Of a stretch of 45,900 nt of DNA, positions 38,626-45,900 are shown one piece after another. Every line of letters starts with the position of its first letter. Positions within the stretch are counted from its first letter, which is position 1. The notes beneath the pieces were generated by a model, which made no database searches, was not told the origin of the DNA, and saw nothing but the letters and a program-made list of their open reading frames with translations. Position numbers and translations under genes: made by a program. Source of the stretch: Herbaspirillum autotrophicum (GTDB taxonomy: Bacteria > Pseudomonadota > Gammaproteobacteria > Burkholderiales > Burkholderiaceae_D); the NCBI RefSeq assembly GCF_001189915.1, contig NZ_LFLS01000042.1:1-45900 (forward strand), read 5' to 3'.

Positions 38626-40170
38626 TTACATTTTTTTCATCACCGGGCTCCGTTCCAGTAATTGCTCTGCAATCGTCCCCAGACGCCGCACCGCCTGATC
38701 CAGTTCGCGCGAAAAAGGTTTGCCGCAACACAGCCGCAAATAATGATCGAAACGTTCCGAGTTGGAAAAAATCGACCCCGGCGAAATACCGATGCCGGCG
38801 GCCAGCGCCTGCTCGAATACTTGCTTCGATGACACCGGCGACGGCAGTTCCACCCACAATCCGACGCCGCCATTGGGCACCGTCAGCCGGGTACCTTGCG
38901 GGAAATGGCCTGCAATCGATTCCGCCATTTGTTCCCGCTGCGATTTCAGGCTCACCCGCAAGCGCCGCAAGTGCCGGTCATAAGCGCTCGATGCCATGAA
39001 ATTGGCGGCGGTGATTTGGGTCCATTCTTCATTGGCGCGGGTATAGGCAAACTTCAGCATCTTGACCCGCTCATGCCAGCGGCCGCTGGTCATCCAGCCC
39101 AGCCGCATGCCCGGCGCCAGCACCTTGTTGAGCGACGCGCAATAAATCACGTTGCCGCTGCGATCCCACGCCTTGGCCGCCGCCGGCGGCGTGTCGCCAT
39201 CGGCCAGCTCGCTGTAGGCATCATCTTCGATCAAGGCAATCTGATAACGCTCGCACAGGGCTACCAGCCGGGCCTTGTGTTCATCGGGCGTAATGCAGCC
39301 GAGCGGATTTTGCAAGGCCGGCACCACCACCACCGCCTTGACGTTATCGTAGGTTTGCATTGCCAGTTCCAGCGCCTCGACCGAGATGCCAGTCTGCGAA
39401 CTGGTCGGAATTTCCAGCGCCCGCATGCCCAGGCTTTCCAGCGCCTGCAACAAACCGAAATACGTCGGCGATTCGACGGCGATGGTATCACCCGGCTGCG
39501 CCACTGCGCGCAAGGCCAGATGCAAGGCTTCGATACAGCCATGGGTCACCACCACATCGTCGGCGTTGATGGTAATTCCCACATGCAAGGCACGCCGCGC
39601 CACCACCTGCCGAAAACTGGCATTGCCGTTATACGGCATGAGATCCGTCAACAGGGTTGGCCGCTCGCGCAATGCCTTGATTGCCGCATTCTTCAACGCC
39701 TCCACCGCATACAGTTCCGGCGCGCAACTCATGCCGCTCAAGTCGATCTGCGGCAGTTGCTGCTGACGCCGCGCAATCACATCGGATACCTGCTCATGAA
39801 TACCGACGTATTGCGCCGGATCGAGCACCGCCATCACATTCGGTTCGGCCAGCGGCTCAATCGCGGCGCGCCGCGGCACCCGCACGAAATAACCGGAGCG
39901 CGGGCGCGCTTCTACCCAACCGGCCTCTTCCAGATAGCGCAGGCATTGCAAGGCGGTAGACAGACTGACCTGATGCTGGCGCACCAGATCACGCACCGAA
40001 GGCATGCGTGCGCCAAGCGCCAGCGTGCCCGCCTGAATCGCTGCCAGATAATGGCAGGCCAGACGGCGGTAAATCGGTTGTGAGGATCCCGGTACGGCCG
40101 TGGCTGCGACTGGCGTTGCCGGCAAGCCATCATTGCTGAGCAAAGTGTGAGGGGGTAGTTGCATGTCCAT
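38626..40170 (-). CDS. MocR-type (GntR HTH + aminotransferase) regulator
   Basis: 514 residues. An N-terminal GntR winged helix (about 30-100, with GTLALGARMPSVRDLVRQHQVS) is joined to a class I aminotransferase-like domain (about 130-510). PLP lysine K349 (CASLNKVLAPGMRLGW) and the D316-x-x-Y319 cofactor contact (EDDAYSELA) are present, so PLP binding is expected. MocR proteins such as PdxR and GabR regulate by PLP or amino-acid adducts. It is divergent from DUF2917, with repeated heptamers between them. Its target and effector are unknown. Confidence 0.9.
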   Translation of the reverse strand: MDMQLPPHTLLSNDGLPATPVAATAVPGSSQPIYRRLACHYLAAIQAGTLALGARMPSVRDLVRQHQVSLSTALQCLRYLEEAGWVEARPRSGYFVRVPRRAAIEPLAEPNVMAVLDPAQYVGIHEQVSDVIARRQQQLPQIDLSGMSCAPELYAVEALKNAAIKALRERPTLLTDLMPYNGNASFRQVVARRALHVGITINADDVVVTHGCIEALHLALRAVAQPGDTIAVESPTYFGLLQALESLGMRALEIPTSSQTGISVEALELAMQTYDNVKAVVVVPALQNPLGCITPDEHKARLVALCERYQIALIEDDAYSELADGDTPPAAAKAWDRSGNVIYCASLNKVLAPGMRLGWMTSGRWHERVKMLKFAYTRANEEWTQITAANFMASSAYDRHLRRLRVSLKSQREQMAESIAGHFPQGTRLTVPNGGVGLWVELPSPVSSKQVFEQALAAGIGISPGSIFSNSERFDHYLRLCCGKPFSRELDQAVRRLGTIAEQLLERSPVMKKM

Positions 40171-40222
40171 GCTGAATGATCATCTTTTCGTTATGGCAGC
40201 GATAGATACAGAGCCACTGAAA

Positions 40223-40287
40223 ACAGACAATAACAGATAGAAAAAAGCCTGTCTGTTCCGATTCACATCAGTAATCCCTGTGTCTGT
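40223..40287. promoter_or_regulatory. Four ACAGACA-type heptamers, candidate MocR operators
   Basis: ACAGACA at 40223-40229, ACAGATA at 40233-40239 and two inverted copies TGTCTGT at 40250-40256 and 40281-40287 lie between mocR and DUF2917. The first two are ten bases apart, the helical repeat. MocR/PdxR proteins are known to bind direct and inverted repeats near their own gene. The regulator-binding role is inferred. Confidence 0.5.
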
Positions 40288-40343
40288 TTTGCCGGTCCCG
40301 CTCTCCCTACACTATCCCTACACCAACACCACAGGGAAATCAC

Positions 40344-40709
40344 ATGGTCACCGTCACTACGCCTCGCACAATCCAGCTAAGCCGGGATCAACGCTATCGT
40401 TTGCACGTCACTGCCGGTGCCACGCTGATCATCAACGGCGGCCGCGTCCGGTTGCACGAACCCCACAACTGGCTGGCCGAAACCATGCTCAGCGGCGGCC
40501 AGGCATTGCAAGAAGGACAATCCCATCAGGTCTTGCAAAGCGGATGGGCGACCCTGCACGCCATTACTGCGACAGAAGTGATCTGCTGCGAAGCTGCGCC
40601 GACGCAGCAGGCACTGCTAGTGCGTTTGCTGATCCGTGCCTTGCGTCTGGCATGTATCATAGGGCCGGCGCGCAGAAGGCCGGCACCAGGTTCGGCGGCG
40701 CACGACTGA
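40344..40709 (+). CDS. DUF2917 family protein
   Basis: 121 residues from the ATG at 40344 behind AGGGAAA. The core from residue about 8 to 85 looks like an all-beta fold (RLHVTAGATLIINGGRVRLHEPHNWLAETMLSGGQ), fitting DUF2917. The basic C-terminal segment is unlike the core and may be a helix with unknown role. It is divergent from the MocR regulator and 28 bases before a hydrolase gene, so it is likely a target of that regulator. Function unknown. Confidence 0.7.
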   Translation: MVTVTTPRTIQLSRDQRYRLHVTAGATLIINGGRVRLHEPHNWLAETMLSGGQALQEGQSHQVLQSGWATLHAITATEVICCEAAPTQQALLVRLLIRALRLACIIGPARRRPAPGSAAHD

Positions 40710-40737
40710 CTCCCCTGAATTCGAAGAAGATTGACGC

Positions 40738-41436
40738 ATGCAAGAACACGTATTCAACTTTCACACCGGAGCCGAAACCATCGCCGGCGATATGCTTGGC
40801 GATGGCACGGCACTGCAGGCACTGTTTCTGCACGGCGCCGGACACAGCAACCGCCAGCGCCAGCGTCCCTTGCGTGAATACTTGAGCGCGGCTGGCATGC
40901 AAAGTGTCGCGATTGATTTTTCCGGCCATGGCGACAGCACTGCCCTCACCCCCAACTCCCTCAGCAAACGCCTGGACGAAGCACAACAGGCAACCGGTTT
41001 TCTGACGGCTGGCCCGCACACCGTGATCGGCTCCAGCATGAGCGGTGAAATTGCCATTCGGCTGGCCTGCACGCCCGGCAACCATATCGGCCATCTGGTG
41101 CTGCTGGTCGGTGCGATCTATGACCGCGCCGCATTCAGCCTGCCGTTCGGCCCGCGATTTTCAGCAGTAATACGCCAGCCGCAAAGCTGGCGCAATGCAC
41201 TGACACTGGATTTGATTGCCACTTATGCGGGTGACTTCACCATCATCCGTGCACGCGATGATGCCGTCATTCCGCATGAGATTGCGGACTTGCTTGTGGC
41301 ACGTGCCACAGCTGCCCGCAGCCGGCGCATTGTCGATCTGGAAGGCTGCGATCACAAAGTCAGCGAAAGGCTGCGTGACGATCCGCATTTGCTGCAACAG
41401 GTGGCTGCCGCAATCCGGACACCCGCCAGGCAATGA
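40738..41436 (+). CDS. Alpha/beta hydrolase
   Basis: 232 residues, cytoplasmic, no signal peptide. HGAGHSNRQRQRP gives the oxyanion loop, GSSMSGEIA the serine nucleophile elbow, RARDDAVIPHEIADLL the acid and EGCDHKVSERL the histidine. It is a small serine hydrolase with no clear substrate class. It may share a transcript with the DUF2917 gene. A strong terminator lies 25 bases after it. Confidence 0.75.
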   Translation: MQEHVFNFHTGAETIAGDMLGDGTALQALFLHGAGHSNRQRQRPLREYLSAAGMQSVAIDFSGHGDSTALTPNSLSKRLDEAQQATGFLTAGPHTVIGSSMSGEIAIRLACTPGNHIGHLVLLVGAIYDRAAFSLPFGPRFSAVIRQPQSWRNALTLDLIATYAGDFTIIRARDDAVIPHEIADLLVARATAARSRRIVDLEGCDHKVSERLRDDPHLLQQVAAAIRTPARQ

Positions 41437-41461
41437 CCAGTCCGCAAAGCGGGCAGACATG

Positions 41462-41490
41462 AAAAAACCGTCCGCAAGGGACGGTTTTTT
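41462..41490. terminator. Bidirectional rho-independent terminator
   Basis: AAAAAACCGTCC (41462-41473) and GGACGGTTTTTT (41479-41490) form a perfect 12-pair stem with a five-base loop and an A-run/T-run on each side. It sits between the convergent hydrolase and LysM genes and can serve both. Confidence 0.92.
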
Positions 41491-41511
41491 TACTGCTGAA
41501 CAGCGTCTGTA

Positions 41512-41985
41512 TCAGGCCAGCGCAGGAATGCGCAACACCTGACCGGGATAGATCTTGTCCGGATGCGTCAGCATTGGCCGGTTGGCTTCGAAGATCGCGG
41601 TGTATTTGTTTGGATCGCCATACACACTCTTGGAAATCTTCGACAAATTGTCACCCGAAACCACGGTATACCATGTGGACTCGCTGGCCGGCACTTTCAC
41701 CGTCAGCTCATCATTGACATGCGCCACACCCTGCACATTGCCGCAGCACAGGACAATCTTTTCACGCGTTATCTGATCCACCGTCTCACCACTGACCGTC
41801 ACGGTAGCTGACGTCGATTCGAACAGAACCTGCAAGCCATCGGTTGAAAGATTCTGCGACTGTATATAACTGACGATACCTTCAGCAGATGCGGCCTGTG
41901 TTTCCGGCGTACTTTCGGCGGGTGCCGTTTTGCCCAGATGCAGCAGTTTTTCGCCAGCTTCTTTGAGAAAAGAAATCAGACTCAT
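41512..41985 (-). CDS. LysM/BON-domain protein, Kbp (YgaU)-like
   Basis: 157 residues. An N-terminal BON domain (about 30-98: GIVSYIQSQN to GVAHVNDELTVK) precedes a LysM domain (about 106-155: WYTVVSGDNLSKISKSVYGD and ANRPML..PDKIYPGQVLRIP). This is the layout of E. coli Kbp/YgaU, a cytoplasmic potassium-binding protein. No signal peptide is visible, in keeping with that. It is downstream of pssA on the same strand but separated by 132 bases. The role of potassium here is inferred from the family. Confidence 0.87.
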   Translation of the reverse strand: MSLISFLKEAGEKLLHLGKTAPAESTPETQAASAEGIVSYIQSQNLSTDGLQVLFESTSATVTVSGETVDQITREKIVLCCGNVQGVAHVNDELTVKVPASESTWYTVVSGDNLSKISKSVYGDPNKYTAIFEANRPMLTHPDKIYPGQVLRIPALA

Positions 41986-42117
41986 GTATCACTCCTGGTA
42001 TGTTGAAGAAAATGAAATATCAATGATCAGACCCGCTTCACCGATACGCCCGACACGTTTCAAATCCCCACCCCCGACTGCTCTTGTATCACAATTCAAC
42101 GGGCCATACCAGACTTG

Positions 42118-42993
42118 CTATTTGTCATCATGCTCCGGTTCGGTCTGCACGATGCTGACCGGTTTGCCCTTGATGCGACGCCACAGATAAACACCATAAC
42201 CCGACAGTCCATACAGCACGAACAGACCAAACAATACCTTGGACGGGTCGCTGGAAATTGCCACCAGCGCCAGCACGATCAGCAGCGCCGCAATGAACGG
42301 CACCTGCTTGCGGAAATTGATGTCCTTGAAGCTGTAGAACGGCACATTGGTCACCATCGTGATGCCGGCATACAACGTGATCGCCCACGAGGCCCAGCTC
42401 AGATCGGTGCCGGCAAAACGCAGGTCATCCATGAGCCAGACGAAACCGGCCACCAGCGCTGCTGCAGCCGGGCTCGGCAGGCCCTGGAAGTAACGCTTGT
42501 CGACTACCGCGATATTGGTATTGAAGCGCGCCAGTCGCAAGGCGCCGCCGGCGCAATACACAAATGCCGCCAGCCAGCCCAGCTTGCCCATGCCGCGCAA
42601 GGACCATTCATACACCACCAGTGCCGGTGCCGCGCCGAATGACACCATGTCCGACAAACTGTCGTACTGGGCGCCGAATTCGCTCTGGGTATTGGTCATG
42701 CGCGCCACCCGGCCATCCAGGCTGTCGAGCACCATGGCCACGAAAATGGCGATGGAGGCGTAATCAAACTTCAGATTCATCGCCATCACGATGGCGTAAA
42801 AACCGCAAAACAAGGCGGCGGTGGTAAACGCGTTCGGCAGCAGGTAAATGCCGCGCGAACGACGCGCACGAACGATCGGTTCGCCGTCCACATCTTCCAG
42901 TTGCGCCGGGTACATCGGTGTCTTGTGGCCGCGCAGGGATTTAGGAAAAGCAGCATTGCTGCTTTTGGCTTTGCGTCGTCGGAAAGTTGCCAT
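42118..42993 (-). CDS. pssA: CDP-diacylglycerol-serine O-phosphatidyltransferase
   Basis: 291 residues, integral membrane CDP-alcohol phosphotransferase (PssA class I/PmtA-type). The motif DGRVARMTNTQSEFGAQYDSLSD contains the conserved D-G-x2-A-R-x8-G-x3-D-x3-D that binds the metal and CDP-DAG. It forms phosphatidylserine, which the adjacent Psd decarboxylates. About eight hydrophobic segments are seen. It lies 47 bases after psd, the likely operon partner. Confidence 0.93.
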   Translation of the reverse strand: MATFRRRKAKSSNAAFPKSLRGHKTPMYPAQLEDVDGEPIVRARRSRGIYLLPNAFTTAALFCGFYAIVMAMNLKFDYASIAIFVAMVLDSLDGRVARMTNTQSEFGAQYDSLSDMVSFGAAPALVVYEWSLRGMGKLGWLAAFVYCAGGALRLARFNTNIAVVDKRYFQGLPSPAAAALVAGFVWLMDDLRFAGTDLSWASWAITLYAGITMVTNVPFYSFKDINFRKQVPFIAALLIVLALVAISSDPSKVLFGLFVLYGLSGYGVYLWRRIKGKPVSIVQTEPEHDDK

Positions 42994-43040
42994 GTAAAAG
43001 AATCCGTTTCAATAAACGTACAGCATGATTCAGAAGGCGA

Positions 43041-43682
43041 TCAGAACTCGGCCAGGATTGTTTCGGTTGCAGAAACCTTCTCACCTACACTGACTTTCGG
43101 GGTCGCCGTCAGCGGCAGGTAGACGTCCACGCGCGAGCCGAAACGAATGAAGCCGTAACGCTGACCACGCGCCAATACATCACCGGCTTTGACGTAGCAC
43201 AGGATGCGGCGCGCAATCAGACCGGCGACCTGAACGCAAGTCACGCTCTGGCCATTGGCGGCAGTGATGGCCAATGCATTGCGTTCGTTTTCCAGCGACG
43301 CCTTGTCCAGATCGGCATTCACGAATTTGCCCGGGAAGTACTGGACGGTTTCGATCTTGCCATCGACCGGCGCGCGGTTGGAGTGCACATTGAACACATT
43401 CATGAAGACGCTGATCTTGAGCGCTTCGCGATTGGTGTAGGGATCATGTGCCTTGGCCACGACCACGATACGGCCATCGGCCGGCGACAACACGGCATTC
43501 GGATTTTGCGGGATGGTGCGCGGAGGATCGCGGAAGAACTGCAACACGAACAAGGCAATGATCCAGAACGGAATCGACCAGGCGCCTCCGATCAACGTCA
43601 CAACGATGGCAAGCGCAACGGCGATGCCCAGGAAAGGCCAGCCTTCACGGGCAATAATAGGATGTGGATAATGATTGTTCAA
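43041..43682 (-). CDS. psd: Phosphatidylserine decarboxylase (short form)
   Basis: 213 residues, the short archaeal-type Psd family common in betaproteobacteria. The self-cleavage site is G182-S183 ([13 protein letters not shown]); Ser183 becomes the pyruvoyl cofactor. SPADGR and [13 protein letters not shown] are the family signatures, and the N-terminal hydrophobic helix anchors the enzyme. It makes phosphatidylethanolamine from the PssA product. It starts at 43682, and upstream lies a gene-poor stretch. Confidence 0.94.
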   Translation of the reverse strand: MNNHYPHPIIAREGWPFLGIAVALAIVVTLIGGAWSIPFWIIALFVLQFFRDPPRTIPQNPNAVLSPADGRIVVVAKAHDPYTNREALKISVFMNVFNVHSNRAPVDGKIETVQYFPGKFVNADLDKASLENERNALAITAANGQSVTCVQVAGLIARRILCYVKAGDVLARGQRYGFIRFGSRVDVYLPLTATPKVSVGEKVSATETILAEF

Positions 43683-44023
43683 CGTTGCTCCGATTGTCGC
43701 TGATAATTTTTGGGAAGATAAAGCATGGCAAATGCCAAAGCGTGCTTATTCTAGACGAGCGCCACCGAAATGTAACGCGCAGTGCGCTGGATCCAGATGT
43801 TTACCGGTTTTTGGAGGCGAATCCATGATCTGGCACGCCGAAAACGGCGAAAGCGTATTTTATCGCGAACCGGAGGCTGAAACGGATTGATTGAGCGGGA
43901 TTATGCAGCCTGAGCTGCAGATAGCAGCCCGAAAACTGTCGATTGCGCAGGAAACCGGGCCTCCGGCGGGAGACCCCGGGCGCAAACCGGACATGCAAGC
44001 ACGTGCCCGGCACGCATAGACGA
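43683..44023. other. 341-base region without supported gene
   Basis: No convincing coding sequence was found. It holds the psd upstream side, a 21-codon plus-strand frame from 43825 with a good GGAGG but no recognisable product, and GC-rich pairing segments around 43955-43980 (CCGGG with CCCGG, CTCC with GGAG) that could act as the end of the SIMPL gene transcript. Confidence 0.5.
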
Positions 44024-44770
44024 TTACTTGAACTTGACCTTGCCCACCAGACGCATGCTCAAGGTGGACTCGCCGGCCTCAAAACTCGGCTCGGCGACTT
44101 CTTCCCGCACTGGCGCTGCAGCGCGCATCATCATGGCCTTCGGCATGGAATCATTGCTGCCGGCGTAATTGCCCGAACCTTCAAAGTCGACCGTTTCCAG
44201 CGAAGCATCGCCGGGATTGCGGCCCATGGCGCGTGCAATGGCCACGAGACGCTCATTCAGATTCTTGTAGGTGGCGTCAATCAGTGCCGCGTCCTGTTTC
44301 TTCACGCTTTCAGGCGTCAAACCGAACTGCAAACCGTTGAGCGCCAGAATACCCTGCGCTGCAGCGACGGTCTTTGGCAACGCGGCCAGATTGGACGTGA
44401 CCACATCCAGATACTGACCGACGCGCCAGCCGACGATCTGACGTGCCTTGCCCGCATTGCGCGGTGTTTCATCGGAATAGATCGCATAGGTGAAATAGCC
44501 ATGGCTCTTCAGCACGGCCTGCGGATCCTGACGCTTGACGATATCGATACCCTGCTTCATTTTCTGATTCACGCGCGATGCGGCTGCGACTTTATCCTTG
44601 TCCTGCTCTTCGATCATCAAGGTGGCGCGGACCTGATCGTTGGGGACGATGATTTCACCGGAAGCCGGCACGATGACCTGGGTACCAAGGGTCTGTACGG
44701 ATTGCGCCTGCACGGCCAGACTGGCAGTCGCCAGCATCATCGACAACATCAGATTACGGGAACGGGACAT
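44024..44770 (-). CDS. SIMPL (DUF541) domain periplasmic protein
   Basis: 248 residues from the ATG at 44770 with GGAGAG just ahead; an upstream in-frame ATG has none. A signal peptide covers about 1-22 (ending VQA-QSV). The DUF541/SIMPL domain follows, with the opening GEIIVPNDQVRATLMIEEQD and later YLDVVTSNLAALPKTVAAAQ. Members are secreted or periplasmic proteins with an IRAK-binding or oxidative-stress role in a few cases, mostly unknown. A perfect 8+8 dyad is upstream. Confidence 0.85.
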   Translation of the reverse strand: MSRSRNLMLSMMLATASLAVQAQSVQTLGTQVIVPASGEIIVPNDQVRATLMIEEQDKDKVAAASRVNQKMKQGIDIVKRQDPQAVLKSHGYFTYAIYSDETPRNAGKARQIVGWRVGQYLDVVTSNLAALPKTVAAAQGILALNGLQFGLTPESVKKQDAALIDATYKNLNERLVAIARAMGRNPGDASLETVDFEGSGNYAGSNDSMPKAMMMRAAAPVREEVAEPSFEAGESTLSMRLVGKVKFK

Positions 44771-44835
44771 AAACTCTCCAAAAAAATTGACCGGCATCAA
44801 AACCCTCTTTACGTGCCGGTTCAGAAATTAACATA

Positions 44836-44853
44836 CATCACTCTTGAGTGATG
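44836..44853. promoter_or_regulatory. Perfect 8+8 dyad between SIMPL and channel genes
   Basis: CATCACTC (44836-44843) and GAGTGATG (44846-44853) are exact inverted repeats with only two bases between them. It is 66 bases upstream of the SIMPL start and 57 bases downstream of the channel stop. The short spacer suits a protein operator; as RNA it could also form a hairpin with a CTTG loop. No T-run follows in either direction. Confidence 0.45.
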
Positions 44854-44909
44854 CCCGTTTCGACGCCTGCCAGACCTGATAGTTCGGAAACAATTGTGAC
44901 AATCTGTCA

Positions 44910-45794
44910 TCATCGTGCTGTTGCGCCGCTGATCGCCGGGTCCGATTCGTAGGGATCGAGCTTCTCGCCGCAGTGCATGCAAAATACCGCAGCGGCCTCA
45001 TGCCCTTCCGTCAGGCAGTGACTGCAGGTGCGCGTAGTCGGTGGCCGGCGCGACATGGTCATCGCCAGCTCGGCGCCGACAATACCGGTTGGCAAGGCGA
45101 TCACGCCATAACCGAGCAGCATCGAGCATGAAGTAATGAATTGCCCCAGCGGCGTTTTGGGATGGATGTCGCCGTAGCCGGTAGTGGTCATCGTGACAAT
45201 CGCCCAATACATGCTGACCGGAATGCTGGTGAAACCGTTTTGCGGCCCCTCCACGACATACATCAGGGTGCCGAGAATGATACTGAGAATGAACATGGTG
45301 CCGAGAAACACCAGAATCTTGTAGCGACTGTTGCGCAGCGCCTGCCACAACACTTGCGATTCATTGAAGTAGCGCGTGATCTTCATGATGCGGAAGATCC
45401 GCAACATGCGCAGCAGACGGACATCGATGAGCAAGTGGAATTCCGGCAGGAAAAATGCCAGATAACTCGGCAGGATCGACAGCAGGTCGATGATGCCAAA
45501 GAAGCTGGTGGCGTAGCGCCACGGATGTCTGACGCACATCAGGCGCACAATGTACTCGGCCGTAAACAACAGCGTGAATACCCACTCCAGCACATTGAAC
45601 AACACGACATTATTGACACCGACCACGCTGTCGGCGATGACCGTCACCACACTCATGACAATCAGCATCAGCAGCGTCAGGTCGAAGCGCCGGCCGGTGA
45701 CGGTATCCGCCTCAAAAATGATCGTATACGCCCGCGCCCGCCACCCACGCTCCGGCTTGCCAAAGTCGGTGGGGATTTGCTTGAATGATTTCAT
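44910..45794 (-). CDS. Voltage-gated potassium channel family protein
   Basis: 294 residues with six predicted helices between about 40 and 245. S4 has arginines R126, R129, R132 and R135 at every third position, the voltage-sensor pattern. The pore has TTTGYGD at 203-209, the potassium selectivity filter. After the last helix the tail carries C257-x2-C260 and C272-x2-C275, a zinc-ribbon-like pair. It is monocistronic on the minus strand. Voltage gating and ion selectivity are inferred from these motifs. Confidence 0.9.
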   Translation of the reverse strand: MKSFKQIPTDFGKPERGWRARAYTIIFEADTVTGRRFDLTLLMLIVMSVVTVIADSVVGVNNVVLFNVLEWVFTLLFTAEYIVRLMCVRHPWRYATSFFGIIDLLSILPSYLAFFLPEFHLLIDVRLLRMLRIFRIMKITRYFNESQVLWQALRNSRYKILVFLGTMFILSIILGTLMYVVEGPQNGFTSIPVSMYWAIVTMTTTGYGDIHPKTPLGQFITSCSMLLGYGVIALPTGIVGAELAMTMSRRPPTTRTCSHCLTEGHEAAAVFCMHCGEKLDPYESDPAISGATAR

Positions 45795-45900
45795 GAAGTA
45801 AGCGCCGCGTCGGGATGATCAGACAGGCAATGTATGCAATCCCCCGCAGCGCGTCAATCAAACACACCAAACATTTCCGCTTCACCAATAGAAAAAGGAC

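Noticed and set aside
43825..43890. 21-codon plus-strand frame behind GGAGG
   Set aside because: Too short to judge, no family recognised, in a gap between two minus-strand genes; kept only as a remark in that gap.
43801..44013. 70-residue minus-strand frame between psd and the SIMPL gene
   Set aside because: No ribosome site, no recognisable domain and composition unlike neighbours; may be chance.
1..45900. Mobile elements, prophage or integration sites
   Set aside because: No transposase, integrase, terminal inverted repeats or direct repeats flanking a module were seen; the tRNA-Leu has no duplicated 3' end that I could find nearby.

Overview
The window looks like a chromosomal segment of a betaproteobacterium, most probably Oxalobacteraceae (relatives of Herbaspirillum, Collimonas or Janthinobacterium). 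This rests on the gene order tpiA-secG-tRNA-Leu(GAG)-nuoA to nuoN-DUF2818-NUDIX, the moderately high GC, and the protein sequences; I could not run a search to fix the genus. No insertion sequence, phage gene, CRISPR array or integrase was seen. The region reads as core chromosome with a few catabolic modules.

Layout. 1-1217: a terminator and a secreted MetX-like alpha/beta hydrolase. 1268-17161 (minus strand): the complete 14-gene nuoABCDEFGHIJKLMN operon for respiratory complex I, followed downstream by a DUF2818 membrane protein and a NUDIX hydrolase. Upstream of it in the same direction lie tRNA-Leu(GAG), secG and tpiA, then a quinone oxidoreductase-like protein. A Fur-box-like sequence sits just ahead of nuoA. 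19797-25669: a divergent winged-helix regulator and a plus-strand pxpB-pxpC-pxpA-DUF969-DUF979-DUF2891 operon, which reads as uptake of 5-oxoproline (pyroglutamate) and ATP-dependent ring opening to glutamate. 25722-29900 (minus): type II NADH dehydrogenase, pnp and rpsO. 30083-30580: a lipoprotein with two BamE-like halves.

30648-37259 is a D-amino-acid module. GntP-family transporter, RidA, N-acyl-D-amino-acid deacylase and an RpiR regulator lie on the minus strand; a DSD1-type D-serine dehydratase-like enzyme and a PfkB kinase are divergent on the plus strand. The parts fit together: import, deacylation, PLP-dependent dehydration, and RidA clearing the 2-aminoacrylate intermediate. The kinase is the piece without an obvious job. 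A perfect dyad in the divergent promoter is a candidate RpiR operator.

37228-41436: a TPR-methyltransferase, a MocR-type regulator and a divergent DUF2917/hydrolase pair whose shared promoter carries four copies of an ACAGACA-like heptamer. 41512-45794 (minus): LysM/BON protein, pssA and psd (phosphatidylethanolamine synthesis), a SIMPL-domain protein and a voltage-gated potassium channel with a C-terminal zinc-ribbon-like motif.

Nothing seen is a wholly unknown system. The most rewarding places to look are the D-amino-acid module with its unexplained kinase, the MocR and RpiR operator candidates, the Fur-like site at nuo, the histidine-rich NuoL insert, and DUF2891 as an orphan step of 5-oxoproline metabolism.
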